Shown here piece by piece: positions 46,445 through 55,496 of a stretch of 64,000 nucleotides of DNA. The stretch is from Amycolatopsis sp. DSM 110486. Its GTDB lineage: Bacteria > Actinomycetota > Actinomycetes > Mycobacteriales > Pseudonocardiaceae. The stretch covers positions 2,433,001 through 2,497,000 of the forward strand of contig NZ_CP080519.1 in assembly GCF_019468465.1 (NCBI RefSeq), given 5' to 3'. The position numbers and the translations under genes are program-made. Under the pieces are notes generated by a model. The model ran no database searches. It was not told the DNA's origin and saw only the letters and a list, made by a program, of their open reading frames with translations. The first letter of the stretch is position 1. Each line of letters begins with the position of its first letter.

Positions 46445-47186
46445 CGGTTGTGGCGGTGAAGTAGGCGCCTGGCGGCACCCCGACGGCCCGCCGGAACGCC
46501 GCGACGAACGCACTCGCCGTCGCGTACCCCACCCGGTGTGCGACGGTCGTCATCGGCAGGCCTTCGGCGAGCAACGGCAGCGACGCCCGCAGCCGCGCCT
46601 GCGTGCGCCAGGTCCCGAACGTCATGCGGCAGTCGCGCACGAACGCGCGCGCCAGCGTCCGCTCGCTCGCCCCGACGGCGCGGCCCAGCTCGGCCAGCCC
46701 GCGGCGGTCGGCGGGGTCGGCGAGCACCATCGCCTCGACGTCACGCGCCCGCGGATCCTCCGGCGACGGCACCACGATCGGCGCGACGTCCACCGGCTCC
46801 AGCACGTCGAACACCACGGCCTCGGCGCGTTCGCGGGCCTCCGGCGCGGGGTTGCTCGTGAGGTACTCCAGCAGCTCACGCAGCAGCGGTCCCACCGCGA
46901 CGATCCGCGGCTGCGCCCACGTGACGGGGCAGCGCTGTGGGTCCGCGTAGACGCCGCGCAGCTCCGCGTTGGCCACGGCCCCCGTCCGGTGCGGGACGCC
47001 GGCGGGCACCCACAGCGCCCGCGTGGGCGGCAGGACCCAATGCGCCTCGCCGATGCCGACCGCGACCACACCCTCGGCCGCCCAGACGAGCTGGTGCACC
47101 GGGTGCTCGTGCCACGGGTACCACGCGCCCGCGGGCAACCGCAGCTCGCCAAGAAGCATCGCCCCGGCGTGACCGTCCCACGACAT
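46395..47186 (-). CDS. AraC-family regulator with cupin domain
   Basis: A 263-residue activator-type protein. The cupin ligand domain (W-Y-P-W-H-E-H-P-V-H-Q-L-V, then W-V-P-A-G-V-P-H) spans about 1-100. The C-terminal double HTH (GLAELGRAVGASERTLARAF, then R-L-R-A-S-L-P-L-L-A and V-G-Y-A-T-A-S-A-F-V-A-A-F-R-R) spans 165-245. A GCCTATC repeat (twice within 47191-47206) just upstream could be its own site. The effector is unknown. The gene overlaps the end of pmt on the opposite strand. Confidence 0.91.
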   Translation of the reverse strand: MSWDGHAGAMLLGELRLPAGAWYPWHEHPVHQLVWAAEGVVAVGIGEAHWVLPPTRALWVPAGVPHRTGAVANAELRGVYADPQRCPVTWAQPRIVAVGPLLRELLEYLTSNPAPEARERAEAVVFDVLEPVDVAPIVVPSPEDPRARDVEAMVLADPADRRGLAELGRAVGASERTLARAFVRDCRMTFGTWRTQARLRASLPLLAEGLPMTTVAHRVGYATASAFVAAFRRAVGVPPGAYFTATTVIARRATTSPRSIARS

Positions 47187-47228
47187 GACTTGGCAGCCTA
47201 TCGCCTATCGGTCACGCGTGGCGGTTTC

Positions 47229-47234
47229 TACCGT
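47229..47234 (+). promoter_or_regulatory. Putative -10 element, leaderless methyltransferase mRNA
   Basis: TACCGT is 7 nt before ATG 47242, with no recognisable Shine-Dalgarno. Confidence 0.35.
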
Positions 47235-47241
47235 TTGAGGC

Positions 47242-47814
47242 ATGCCCATGAACCTCATCCACCGCCGCCTCTGCTCCTCCGACAAGTGGGCGTCGATGAT
47301 CGCCCAGGTGCTCCCACCGTGGCTCGCGCAGTACGACCTGGGCGACGACGTCCTCGAAATCGGCCCCGGCTTCGGCGCCACCACGCGCGTCCTGCTCGAC
47401 GCGGTGCCTCGGCTGACTCTGCTGGAGATCGACCCGGCTTCTGCCGGGTTGCTGCGCGCCGAGTTCGGGTCGCGCGCTTCCGTGGTCGAAGGCAGCGGCG
47501 CGGACATGCCCTTCGACGCGGGGCGCTTTTCGGCCGTCGTGTGCTTCACGATGCTGCACCACGTGCCGACGTCGGCTTTGCAGGACTCGATCTTCGCGGA
47601 GTCGTTCCGGGTGTTGCGGGGCGGAGGTGTCTATTGCGGCACGGACAGCCAGCTGAGCTTCCGGTTCCGGCTGCTGCACCTGGGCGACACGATGAACGTC
47701 GTCGACGCTTCGACGCTGCCGGCGCGGCTGTCGTCAGCGGGGTTTGGGGCGGTGGACGTGCGGCACCGGCCAAGGGAACTGCTGGAGTTCTCGGGCGTGA
47801 AGCCTGGTCAGTAG
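47242..47814 (+). CDS. Class I SAM-dependent methyltransferase
   Basis: A 190-residue small-molecule methyltransferase. Motif I is VLEIGPGFGATTRVLL, the acidic residue is in L-L-E-I-D-P, and motif IV is V-V-C-F-T-M-L-H-H-V. The N-terminal N-L-I-H-R-R-L-C-S-S-D-K-W-A pattern is common in actinomycete methyltransferases of unknown substrate. ATG 47242 or 47248. The stop overlaps a convergent hypothetical gene by 7 nt. Confidence 0.86.
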   Translation: MPMNLIHRRLCSSDKWASMIAQVLPPWLAQYDLGDDVLEIGPGFGATTRVLLDAVPRLTLLEIDPASAGLLRAEFGSRASVVEGSGADMPFDAGRFSAVVCFTMLHHVPTSALQDSIFAESFRVLRGGGVYCGTDSQLSFRFRLLHLGDTMNVVDASTLPARLSSAGFGAVDVRHRPRELLEFSGVKPGQ

Positions 47815-48215
47815 CTGACGCGCCGCTGCCACCACGGCCATTCCGGCGGGGCCGTGGGATCGAGCACTGTCTTGCGGCGGAGCTCGTCGTCGGCCGGCTT
47901 GATGAGCGCACGCACGGCGGCCCTGCTTCGCCCCGGCAGGGCTCCTAGCGCCGCTTCCAACGTCCAGCGGATCAGGTTCTCACCGCAGGGACAGTCGTCC
48001 ACTCGGTGGGCTTCGAGCCGCCGAGGGTTACGGGCGTGCCGTTGCAGGTTTCGGAGCGCTTCGCCGACATCGCCAGGCCCCAGCACCGTCGCCTCGACTC
48101 GGTGGACGTCAGCCAACGCCCATCGAGGCAGACCCGGGATACGCGAGAACTGGCGATGCGGACGAGGTCTGACAGGCAGCGTCGCGCGCACAGCGGCCGG
48201 CGATCTACGCGCCAT
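47808..48215 (-). CDS. Hypothetical protein
   Basis: A 135-residue basic protein with no signal or membrane segment. The middle reads D-D-C-P-C-G-E-N, a possible metal- or disulfide-forming C-P-C. The C-terminal part V-R-A-L-I-K-P-A-D-D-E-L-R-R-K-T, then P-E-W-P-W-W-Q-R-R, resembles a conserved actinomycete hypothetical family I cannot name. The kinase gene lies 54 nt upstream on the same strand, so it may be co-transcribed with it. Confidence 0.65.
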   Translation of the reverse strand: MARRSPAAVRATLPVRPRPHRQFSRIPGLPRWALADVHRVEATVLGPGDVGEALRNLQRHARNPRRLEAHRVDDCPCGENLIRWTLEAALGALPGRSRAAVRALIKPADDELRRKTVLDPTAPPEWPWWQRRVSY

Positions 48216-48269
48216 GGCCCTTTCGGCAGGTTGTCATGCCTCGATCATCCCGCACGGCGCCAGCGAATT

Positions 48270-50039
48270 TCAGTGGTGCAGCCGCCGCGGGACAATCTGC
48301 GTGACCGGGCCGTCAGGAGACTTCCCGGCACGAGACAGCCACCCCTCGACCTCGCGGCGCACAGCGCTCAACGTCGGACGGCGGCGAGGTTCCGGATCGA
48401 GCGACGCACCCAAGATCCGCGCGTGCGCGGAGCGCACCGGCAGGCGCGAGACGGGGTCCGCGCGGGCGGCGGCCATCAGCGCGGCCATCGGCGTCTCGCG
48501 AGTGCCGCGCGGGGGCTGGCCGGTGAGGGCGTAGCTGATGGTGGCGGCGAGCTGCCACGCGTCGGACGCGGGGCTGGCCTGGGCGCCCATCGCCTGTTCC
48601 GGGGCGACGAAGTCGGGCGTGCCGATCATCATGCCGGTGGCCGTCATCTTGGAGTCGCCCTGGCTGCGGGCGATGCCGAAGTCGATGAGGTGCGCCAGGC
48701 CGGCCGGGTCGAGGACGATGTTGGACGGCTTGATGTCGCGGTGCAGCACGCCCTTCTCGTGCGCCGCGACGAGGGCGCCCGCCATCGTGGACCAGAGGCG
48801 GCCGGCGGCGACGTCGTCGAGCGGACCCTGCCCGTCGACGACTTCTGCGAGCGGGCGGCCTTCCAGGTACTCCATCACGAGTGCGAGGCCGTCGGGCTCC
48901 TCGACCAGGTCGTACACCTTCACGCAGTTCGGGTGGTTCACCACAGCCAGCGCCCGAGCCTCGCGCTGCATGCGCTCCTCGGTGTCGCGGTCCGGCGCGT
49001 GCGCGATCTTCAGCGCGACAGTGCGGTTGAGCTGTGTGTCGACGGCCTCCCAGACCGTGCCGAATCCACCGTGACCCAGGCGGCGGACACGGCGGTAACG
49101 ACTACCGCCGGCACCGCGCGAGCCGGGCGGCAGCGGAACCGGGCCGGGTGCGGCGGCCAGTAACCCAGGCTCTGGCGCCGAAGCGAGCGCCGTGGCCGGA
49201 TACGGCTTGTTGACGGGCGGAGGCGGGGGCGGCGGCAGCTGCGGACGAGGCGCGACCTGCGACACAGGCTGACGCTCCGGCGAAGGCAACGGCGCACGGT
49301 CCGGCTCCCGACGCGGCTCCGGCCGGTTGATCACCGACCACGGCGGCGGCCCGACCAGGCCGACGGGGATCAGGCCCAGCACGCTGAACGGCAGGAACCC
49401 GAGCCAGAAGTGCACAGCCACGTTGGCCGTCATCCCGACGCTCGCCACCGCCATCACCACGAACGGGATCCAGAAGAACCGCGACGGCCACTTCGGCCCG
49501 CGCCGGAACGCCGTGCGCGCCTGCAGCATCACGAACAGCAGCGAGCCCGCGGGCAGCACCGTGAACGCGAGCAGGTAGATCCCGAACGACAGCTTCAGGC
49601 CCTGGTTGTAGAACAGCGCCTCGTAGACGTTGCTGCCCCCGCCCAGGTACGTCTTCTGCACGCCGGCGAAGCAGTAGTCGGTGCTCAGCGACGCGGCTTC
49701 GGCGTGCGACAGGCCGCCGCTCCCGCCCCCGTTGATCGCGCGGAACGTCTCGGAGATGCCGTTGGACAGCAGCCACGGCAGCACCAACACGCTGACCACG
49801 CCGATCAACCCGAAGACGGTGAGCGTCGTCGCGTCGTAGCGGTTGCCCGTGCCCTTGCGGACGATGGCCACCACCAGCGCCCCCAGGGCGGGGAACAGCG
49901 CGACGAGCGCACCGGCTGTGGTCGTCGCCCAGACCCAGTCGCCCGGGCAGAACCCCGGCCCGAACAGGGTGTGGGCGAACGAGAGCAGCGCGCTCGCGAA
50001 TCCGTTCACCGCCTGGTTCCCCTCACTCTCGGTGGTCAT
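48270..50039 (-). CDS. Membrane serine/threonine kinase with N-terminal multi-pass domain
   Basis: A 589-residue Hanks-type kinase with reversed layout. Residues 1-235 contain about five transmembrane segments and an extracytoplasmic stretch (about 92-145) with a Cys. Residues 236-310 are Pro-rich. The kinase domain runs about 315-575: G-H-G-G-F-G-T-V, Lys344, L-H-R-D435-I-K-P-S-N, D453-F-G and A-P-E-Q. All catalytic residues are intact. Most actinomycete PknB-type kinases have the catalytic domain first and an external sensor last; here the membrane module comes first. The substrate is unknown. Confidence 0.92.
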   Translation of the reverse strand: MTTESEGNQAVNGFASALLSFAHTLFGPGFCPGDWVWATTTAGALVALFPALGALVVAIVRKGTGNRYDATTLTVFGLIGVVSVLVLPWLLSNGISETFRAINGGGSGGLSHAEAASLSTDYCFAGVQKTYLGGGSNVYEALFYNQGLKLSFGIYLLAFTVLPAGSLLFVMLQARTAFRRGPKWPSRFFWIPFVVMAVASVGMTANVAVHFWLGFLPFSVLGLIPVGLVGPPPWSVINRPEPRREPDRAPLPSPERQPVSQVAPRPQLPPPPPPPVNKPYPATALASAPEPGLLAAAPGPVPLPPGSRGAGGSRYRRVRRLGHGGFGTVWEAVDTQLNRTVALKIAHAPDRDTEERMQREARALAVVNHPNCVKVYDLVEEPDGLALVMEYLEGRPLAEVVDGQGPLDDVAAGRLWSTMAGALVAAHEKGVLHRDIKPSNIVLDPAGLAHLIDFGIARSQGDSKMTATGMMIGTPDFVAPEQAMGAQASPASDAWQLAATISYALTGQPPRGTRETPMAALMAAARADPVSRLPVRSAHARILGASLDPEPRRRPTLSAVRREVEGWLSRAGKSPDGPVTQIVPRRLHH

Positions 50040-50215
50040 GTGGTACCGCCACGCGGCCGAACTCCGTGGTCCAGCTTAAGACGCACACCGCCTTCGCGGG
50101 GTTGCCGGGTCTATGGGTCGTGACCGTCGTGAAACCTGCGCGACACCCTCGCCGGGGCCATCATGAGTGACGGGTCCGGCCGACCGGATCGAGTGACGCT
50201 GTCGAGGGAGACACC

Positions 50216-52090
50216 GTGGGCGCTTATTCCGAGACCTACCGGCGCAGCCTGGACGATCCCGAGGGGTTCTGGCTGGACGCGGCGAGAGCGATCGACTGGA
50301 CGAAGCCACCGACGAAAGCCCTGGACGCCTCACGGGAACCCTTCTACCGCTGGTTCCCCGACGGCGAGCTGAACACGGCGTACAACGCGCTCGACCGCCA
50401 CGCCGACGGCGGCCGCGGCGGGCAGCCCGCGTTGATCTGGGACTCGCCGGTCACCGGGCAGAAGCGGCGCTACACCTATGCCGAGCTGCGCGACGAGGTG
50501 GCAGTGTTCGCGGGCGCGCTCAAGGCGCTCGGTGTGACGCGGGGCGACCGCGTGATCCTGTATCTGCCGATGATCCCCGAGGCGGTCGTCGCGATGCTGG
50601 CGTGCGCGCGGATCGGGGCGGTGCACTCGGTGGTGTTCGGCGGCTTCGCGCCGAAGGAGCTCGCGGCGCGCATCGAGGACGCGAAGCCCAAGCTCGTGCT
50701 CGCCGCGTCGTGCGGGATCGAGCCGACGCGGCTGGTCGAGTACAAGCCGATCATCGACGCGGCGCTGGAGCTGACCGAGCACCAGCCGGACCACGTCGTG
50801 GTGTTCCAGCGCGAGCAGGCGCCCGCGGAGCTGTCTGGAACGGACCTGGACTGGGTGGACCTCGTCGAGACCGCGCAGCCGGCCGATCCCGTGCCGGTGA
50901 AAGCCACGGACCCGCTCTACATCCTCTACACGTCCGGCACCACCGGGAAGCCGAAGGGTGTGGTGCGCGACGCGGGCGGCCACGCCGTCGCGCTGGCCTG
51001 GTCGATGGGCGCGGTCTATGACGTCCACGCGGGCGACACGTGGTGGACGGCGTCCGACGTCGGGTGGGTCGTCGGGCACTCCTACATCGTCTACGCGCCG
51101 CTGCTGATCGGGGCGACAACCGTCCTGTACGAGGGCAAACCCGTCGGAACTCCTGACGCCGGCGCGTTCTGGCGCGTGATCGCCGAGCACGGCGTGGAGG
51201 CGCTGTTCACAGCGCCGACGGCGTTGCGCGCGGTGAAGAAGATCGACCCGGGCGCGGCGGAGCTCAAGAAGTACGACCTGGCCAAGTTCCGCACGCTCTT
51301 CATGGCCGGCGAGCGCCTCGACCCCGAGACCTACCACTGGGCGAGCGACATCCTCGGCACGCCGGTGATCGACCACTGGTGGCAGACGGAAACGGGCTGG
51401 CCGATCGCCGCCAACCCGCGCGGCCTCGAGCCGATGCCCGTGAAGCCCGGGTCGGCGACGAAGCCCGTGCCAGGCTGGGACGTGCGCGTGCTCGACCAGG
51501 GCGGCGACGAGCTGCCCGCGGGCCGCGAAGGCGCGATCGTGATCAAGCTGCCGCTGCCGCCCGGCTCGCTGCCCACGCTGTGGGGCGACGACGAGCGTTA
51601 CCGCGAGGCCTACCTGTCGCGCTTCCCCGGCTACTACCTCACCGGCGACTCCGGTTACCTCGACGAAGACGGCTACCTGTTCGTGATGGGCCGCACCGAC
51701 GACGTGATCAACGTGGCCGGCCACCGCCTGTCGACAGGATCGATGGAGGCCGCGCTCGCGTCGCACCCGGCCGTGGCGGAGTGCGCGGTGATCGGGGTGG
51801 CCGACGAGCTCAAGGGGCAGGTGCCGCGCGGGTTCGTGGTGCTGAAGGCGGGCGTGGACGTCGACGAGGGCCAGCTGCACGACGAGCTCGTGGCCGTGGT
51901 GCGCCGCGATGTCGGGCCGGTGGCGGCGTTCCGTGACGTCGCCGTGGTCGAGGCGCTGCCGAAGACGCGTTCGGGGAAGATCCTGCGCAAGACCATGCGC
52001 GGGATCGCCAACGGACGCGAGGAGCCGGTGCCCTCGACGATCGAGGACCCGGCGGTGCTCGACGCCCTGCGGGCCGTGCTGCAGCGCTGA
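50216..52090 (+). CDS. prpE: Propionyl-CoA synthetase-type acyl-CoA ligase
   Basis: A 624-residue ACS-family ligase activating a short-chain acid with ATP and CoA. It opens Y-S-E-T-Y-R-R-S-L-D-D-P-E-G-F-W as in PrpE. Core motifs: Y-I-L-Y-T-S-G-T-T-G-K-P-K-G-V, H-W-W-Q-T-E-T-G-W-P, Y-Y-L-T-G-D-S-G-Y, M-G-R-T-D-D-V-I-N-V-A-G-H-R-L, and catalytic Lys in P-K-T-R-S-G-K. The V-V-R-D-A-G-G-H segment favours propionate over acetate in this family. GTG 50216 follows GAGGGAGA. Confidence 0.92.
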   Translation: MGAYSETYRRSLDDPEGFWLDAARAIDWTKPPTKALDASREPFYRWFPDGELNTAYNALDRHADGGRGGQPALIWDSPVTGQKRRYTYAELRDEVAVFAGALKALGVTRGDRVILYLPMIPEAVVAMLACARIGAVHSVVFGGFAPKELAARIEDAKPKLVLAASCGIEPTRLVEYKPIIDAALELTEHQPDHVVVFQREQAPAELSGTDLDWVDLVETAQPADPVPVKATDPLYILYTSGTTGKPKGVVRDAGGHAVALAWSMGAVYDVHAGDTWWTASDVGWVVGHSYIVYAPLLIGATTVLYEGKPVGTPDAGAFWRVIAEHGVEALFTAPTALRAVKKIDPGAAELKKYDLAKFRTLFMAGERLDPETYHWASDILGTPVIDHWWQTETGWPIAANPRGLEPMPVKPGSATKPVPGWDVRVLDQGGDELPAGREGAIVIKLPLPPGSLPTLWGDDERYREAYLSRFPGYYLTGDSGYLDEDGYLFVMGRTDDVINVAGHRLSTGSMEAALASHPAVAECAVIGVADELKGQVPRGFVVLKAGVDVDEGQLHDELVAVVRRDVGPVAAFRDVAVVEALPKTRSGKILRKTMRGIANGREEPVPSTIEDPAVLDALRAVLQR

Positions 52091-52136
52091 CATTTCTCCA
52101 AGACGGGCGGCGGTGCGCGGGCGCATCGTCGTCGGT

Positions 52137-52919
52137 ATGAACGACTACCTCCACGTGGTCCACAACGGCCCGGCCGACGCGCCGCCGCTGCTGCTCATCC
52201 ACGGCTCGGGAGCCACGAGCGGCTCATGGAGCGAGGTGGTGCCGGCGTTGGCCGAGCGCCACCACGTCATCCGCGTCGACCTGCCCGGCTGCGGGCGGTC
52301 GACGCCACCACCGTCGTTCGCCGTGTCGCGGCAGGCGAGCCGGGTGGCGGCGGTGCTCGACGAGCTGGGGCTCGCCCGCGTCGTCGTCGCCGGGCATTCG
52401 AGCGGCGGCTACGTCGCCACCTCGCTCGCGGAACAGCGGCCTGACCTGGTGGGCTCACTCGCGTTGGTCAGCACCGGCCCGCGGCTCGACGCGCTCCTGC
52501 CGCAGCCGCTGATCCTGCGGCTGCTGCTGGCGCCGCCGTTCGGCCCGGTGCTGTGGCGAAGGCGTTCGGACGCGGTCATCCGACGTGGAATCGGGGCGAC
52601 GATGGCCCGGCCCGTGGCCATCCCGGACGACATGGTCACCGAGCTTCGCGGGACCACCTATCGCGCGTTCCGGCAGGTGCTGCACCACAACGGCGCGTAC
52701 CTCGCCGAGCGCGGCCTGCCCGAGCGGCTGGCGGCGCTCGACGTGCCGGCGCTGGTGGTGTTCGGCGCGGCGGACCCGCGGTGGGACCCGTCGTCGGCGC
52801 ACGACTACGACGCCGTGGCGCGCGTCGAGTACCTGCCGGACGTCGGGCACGTGCCGCTTGTCGAGGAGCCCGCGAAGACCGGCGAGCTGCTGCTGGCCTT
52901 CGCGGCAACCCGCCTGTGA
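52137..52919 (+). CDS. Alpha/beta-fold hydrolase
   Basis: A 260-residue serine hydrolase. The oxyanion motif is L-L-L-I-H-G-S-G-A, the nucleophile elbow A-G-H-S-S-G-G, the acid is in V-V-F-G-A-A-D-P, and the His in D-V-G-H-V-P-L. There is no signal peptide, so it is cytoplasmic. The chemistry (ester, lactone or epoxide hydrolysis) cannot be assigned. It begins 46 nt after prpE and may share its transcript. An AraC-type gene follows. Confidence 0.88.
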   Translation: MNDYLHVVHNGPADAPPLLLIHGSGATSGSWSEVVPALAERHHVIRVDLPGCGRSTPPPSFAVSRQASRVAAVLDELGLARVVVAGHSSGGYVATSLAEQRPDLVGSLALVSTGPRLDALLPQPLILRLLLAPPFGPVLWRRRSDAVIRRGIGATMARPVAIPDDMVTELRGTTYRAFRQVLHHNGAYLAERGLPERLAALDVPALVVFGAADPRWDPSSAHDYDAVARVEYLPDVGHVPLVEEPAKTGELLLAFAATRL

Positions 52920-52930
52920 CCCACGCCGTC

Positions 52931-52936
52931 TAGCGT
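52931..52936 (+). promoter_or_regulatory. Putative -10 element, leaderless AraC mRNA
   Basis: TAGCGT is 6 nt before GTG 52943. Confidence 0.35.
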
Positions 52937-52942
52937 GGTCAC

Positions 52943-53758
52943 GTGCAGGCCTTCGACTGGACGGGCGTGGACATCGCGGTCCCGCCGCGACGGCTGCCGG
53001 GCATCCGCATGGCCGGGTTCCGGCAGGCGGTGCCGGCGCCCGTCGACATCACGATGGTGGCGCACCCGGCCGTCACGGTGCTCGTGGACCTGAGCGACGG
53101 CCTCGGCTACGAGGCTTTCGGACGGCGTGGGCGCGGCAGCGTCGTCGTCGGGCTGTGTCCCGGCGAGCTGCGGGCCGCCGGCCGGATCGGCGAGTGCTTG
53201 CAGATCCGGCTCGAACCGGCCGTGTCCGCGGCGGTGCTCGGGGACACGCTGAACGGGGCAGTCTCACTCGAGGACGTCTTGGGCCTCGACGCCGCGCGCT
53301 GGGAGGATCGGCTGCGCGCGGCGGCGTCGTGGGACGACCGGTTCGCACTCGCGGCCGAGCTGCTGAGGCGGCGGCTGGGGTCCCGCCGCGTCGATCCGGA
53401 GGTGGCCCAGAGCTGGCGGCAGACGTTGGCGGCCCGGGGGCTCGCGCGTGTCGAGGGGCTGGCGGACGAGGTCGGGTGGAGCCGCAAACGGCTGTGGGCG
53501 CGGTTCCGGACGCAGCTCGGCATCACGCCGAAACGCGCCGCGCGTCTGGTGCGGTTCGATCACGCGGCGCATCTGCTGGCGTCGGGGCGGGCACCTGCTG
53601 AGGTTGCCGCGGAGAGTGGGTTCGCCGACCAGTCGCACCTGCACCACGAGGTGAGGGCGTTTTCGGGACTGACGCCCGCGGCCGTCGCGGTGGCGCCGTG
53701 GCTGGCGATCGACGACGTCGCGTGGCCCGCCGCACCGAACCGTTCGCGATGGGCGTGA
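52943..53758 (+). CDS. AraC-family regulator
   Basis: A 271-residue regulator. The first 130 residues are a divergent ligand domain seen in AraC proteins with DUF6597-like N-termini. The C-terminal HTH region (about 165-245) has G-L-A-D-E-V-G-W-S-R-K-R-L-W-A-R-F, then L-A-S-G-R-A-P-A-E-V-A-A-E-S-G-F-A-D-Q-S-H-L-H-H-E-V-R-A-F in several helices. It lies 23 nt after the alpha/beta hydrolase gene and could control it. The effector is unknown. Confidence 0.88.
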   Translation: MQAFDWTGVDIAVPPRRLPGIRMAGFRQAVPAPVDITMVAHPAVTVLVDLSDGLGYEAFGRRGRGSVVVGLCPGELRAAGRIGECLQIRLEPAVSAAVLGDTLNGAVSLEDVLGLDAARWEDRLRAAASWDDRFALAAELLRRRLGSRRVDPEVAQSWRQTLAARGLARVEGLADEVGWSRKRLWARFRTQLGITPKRAARLVRFDHAAHLLASGRAPAEVAAESGFADQSHLHHEVRAFSGLTPAAVAVAPWLAIDDVAWPAAPNRSRWA

Positions 53759-53805
53759 CGGGGCAGGCAACCGGGTGCGGGAGGTCCGGGCGATCCTTTC
53801 GGCTG

Positions 53806-53835
53806 TTGTCCACGGCCTGCCTAGTGGTCTATACC
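53806..53835 (+). promoter_or_regulatory. Candidate promoter of the hexosaminidase gene
   Basis: TTGTCC, an 18-bp spacer and TATACC; the -10 box lies inside the DasR-like palindrome. It is 37 nt upstream of the start codon. Confidence 0.4.
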
Positions 53836-53838
53836 TCT
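53823..53838. promoter_or_regulatory. DasR-like operator (dre)
   Basis: AGTGGTCTATACCTCT agrees with the palindrome AGTGGTCTAGACCACT, the known DasR binding pattern in streptomycetes, at 14 of 16 bases. It lies 34 nt before a GH20 hexosaminidase gene, the class of gene DasR represses until GlcN-6-P accumulates. Confidence 0.65.
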
Positions 53839-53872
53839 TAGGGTCTGTCTTCTCCCCGACCGGAGGTAGTCC

Positions 53873-55447
53873 GTGAGGAAGAGCTTGTCCAGAGCCGTGC
53901 TGGGGGCGACCGTGCTGAGCCTCGCGGCGCTCGGCCTGCCGGCGTCGGCGACGGCCGCGACCGCCGCGCCCGAACGCAGCGTCACCGACATCGTCCCGCT
54001 GCCCGTGCAGGCCAAGGCCGACCCGAAGGCGAACTTCACACTGTCCCCGCTGACCGTGATCCGCGCGGGCAAGGGCACGAACCAGGTGGCCGACTACCTA
54101 CGCGGCCTGCTGCGCCCCGCCACCGGCTACCCGCTGCCGGTCGTGCCGGTGAACGCCGGCCTGCCCGCCATCTCGCTCGACCTGGGTCACGCCGACAGTC
54201 GCGTGGGCACCGAGGGTTACCAGCTGTCGGTGGCGAAATCGGGCGTGACACTGCAGGCCAACACCGCCGACGGCCTGTTCGAGGGTGTGCAGTCGCTGCG
54301 GCAGTTGCTGCCGTCGGCGATCGAGGCGAAGAGCGTGCAGTTCCGCAAGTGGACGATCGCGGGCGGCACCGTGCTCGACTACCCGCGCTTCGGCACGCGC
54401 GGCGCGATGCTCGACGTCGCGCGGCACTTCTTCAACCCGGCGCAGGTGAAGACGTACATCGACCAGCTGGCGCAGTACAAGATCAACACGCTGCACCTGC
54501 ACCTGGCTGACGACCAGGGCTGGCGCATCGAGATCAAGAGCTGGCCACGCCTGGCGACCGAGGGCGGCAAGGGCGCCGCGGACGGCGACCCCGGCGGCTA
54601 CTACACGCAGGCGCAGTACAAGGACATCGTCGCCTACGCGGCGTCGCGGCACATCTCGATCGTGCCGGAGATCGACATGCCCGGTCACACGAACGCGGCC
54701 CAGTCGGTGTACGCGGAGCTCAACTGCGACGGCGTCGCGGTCCCGCCGCGCACCGACACCGAGGTCGGCTACAGCTCGCTGTGCATCGACTCGCCGACGA
54801 CGTACAAGTTCGTCGAGGACGTGATCCGCGAACTGGCGGCCATCACGCCCGGCAAGTACCTCGGCATCGGCGGCGACGAGGCGCACTCGACGTCCGACCC
54901 GGACTACAAAGCCTTCTACGCCAAGGTGAACCCGCTCGTCGCGAAGTACGGCAAGCTCATCACGGGCTGGCACGAGATCGCGAAGTCGGACCTGCCCGCC
55001 ACGGCCATGCCGGAGTACTGGGACCAGGGCGGCGCGAACCCCGACCTCGCCGCGTTCGCCGCGCGCGGCGGCAAGGTGCTGATGGCGCCGTCGAACCACG
55101 CGTACCTCGACATGAAGTACACCGAGGACACGCCGCTGGGCCAGGACTGGGCCGGCCTCGTGGAGGTCAAGGACTCCTACGACTGGGATCCCGCGACGTT
55201 GGTGCCGGGCGTCGGCGAGAGCTCCGTTTCCGGCGTCGAGGCTCCACTGTGGACGGAGACCATCCGCACGAACGACAACATCGAGTACATGGCGTTCCCG
55301 CGCCTGCCGGGCCTGGCCGAGATCGGCTGGTCACAGCAGTCCGGACGCGACTGGGACACCTACCGCGTGCGGCTGGCGAAGCAGTCGCCGCGCTGGGTGG
55401 CGCAGGGGATCGACTTCTACCGCTCCCCGCAGGTGGACTGGAAGTAG
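53873..55447 (+). CDS. Secreted beta-N-acetylhexosaminidase (GH20)
   Basis: A 524-residue exported enzyme that removes terminal GlcNAc/GalNAc from chito-oligosaccharides or wall fragments. The signal peptide ends near residue 32 (A-S-A-T-A-A-T-A). An N-terminal GH20b domain covers about 40-165, and the TIM barrel starts Y-P-R-F-G-T-R-G-A-M-L-D-V-A-R-H. Catalytic D335-E336 are in G-G-D-E-A-H; substrate residues include the Trp in L-I-T-G-W-H-E. GTG 53873 begins the frame. The DasR-like site upstream predicts induction by GlcNAc. It is followed by a strong hairpin. Confidence 0.95.
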   Translation: MRKSLSRAVLGATVLSLAALGLPASATAATAAPERSVTDIVPLPVQAKADPKANFTLSPLTVIRAGKGTNQVADYLRGLLRPATGYPLPVVPVNAGLPAISLDLGHADSRVGTEGYQLSVAKSGVTLQANTADGLFEGVQSLRQLLPSAIEAKSVQFRKWTIAGGTVLDYPRFGTRGAMLDVARHFFNPAQVKTYIDQLAQYKINTLHLHLADDQGWRIEIKSWPRLATEGGKGAADGDPGGYYTQAQYKDIVAYAASRHISIVPEIDMPGHTNAAQSVYAELNCDGVAVPPRTDTEVGYSSLCIDSPTTYKFVEDVIRELAAITPGKYLGIGGDEAHSTSDPDYKAFYAKVNPLVAKYGKLITGWHEIAKSDLPATAMPEYWDQGGANPDLAAFAARGGKVLMAPSNHAYLDMKYTEDTPLGQDWAGLVEVKDSYDWDPATLVPGVGESSVSGVEAPLWTETIRTNDNIEYMAFPRLPGLAEIGWSQQSGRDWDTYRVRLAKQSPRWVAQGIDFYRSPQVDWK

Positions 55448-55460
55448 TTGCATTACCGAA

Positions 55461-55493
55461 GGCCCCTTTCCTGGGTTTCTCAGGGAAGGGGCC
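55461..55493. terminator. Terminator between hexosaminidase and MOSC genes
   Basis: A 13-bp stem (GGCCCCTTTCCTG/CAGGGAAGGGGCC, one G-T pair) with a 7-nt loop. It begins 13 nt after the hexosaminidase stop and ends 3 nt before the MOSC stop, so it serves both. Confidence 0.75.
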
Positions 55494-55496
55494 CTT

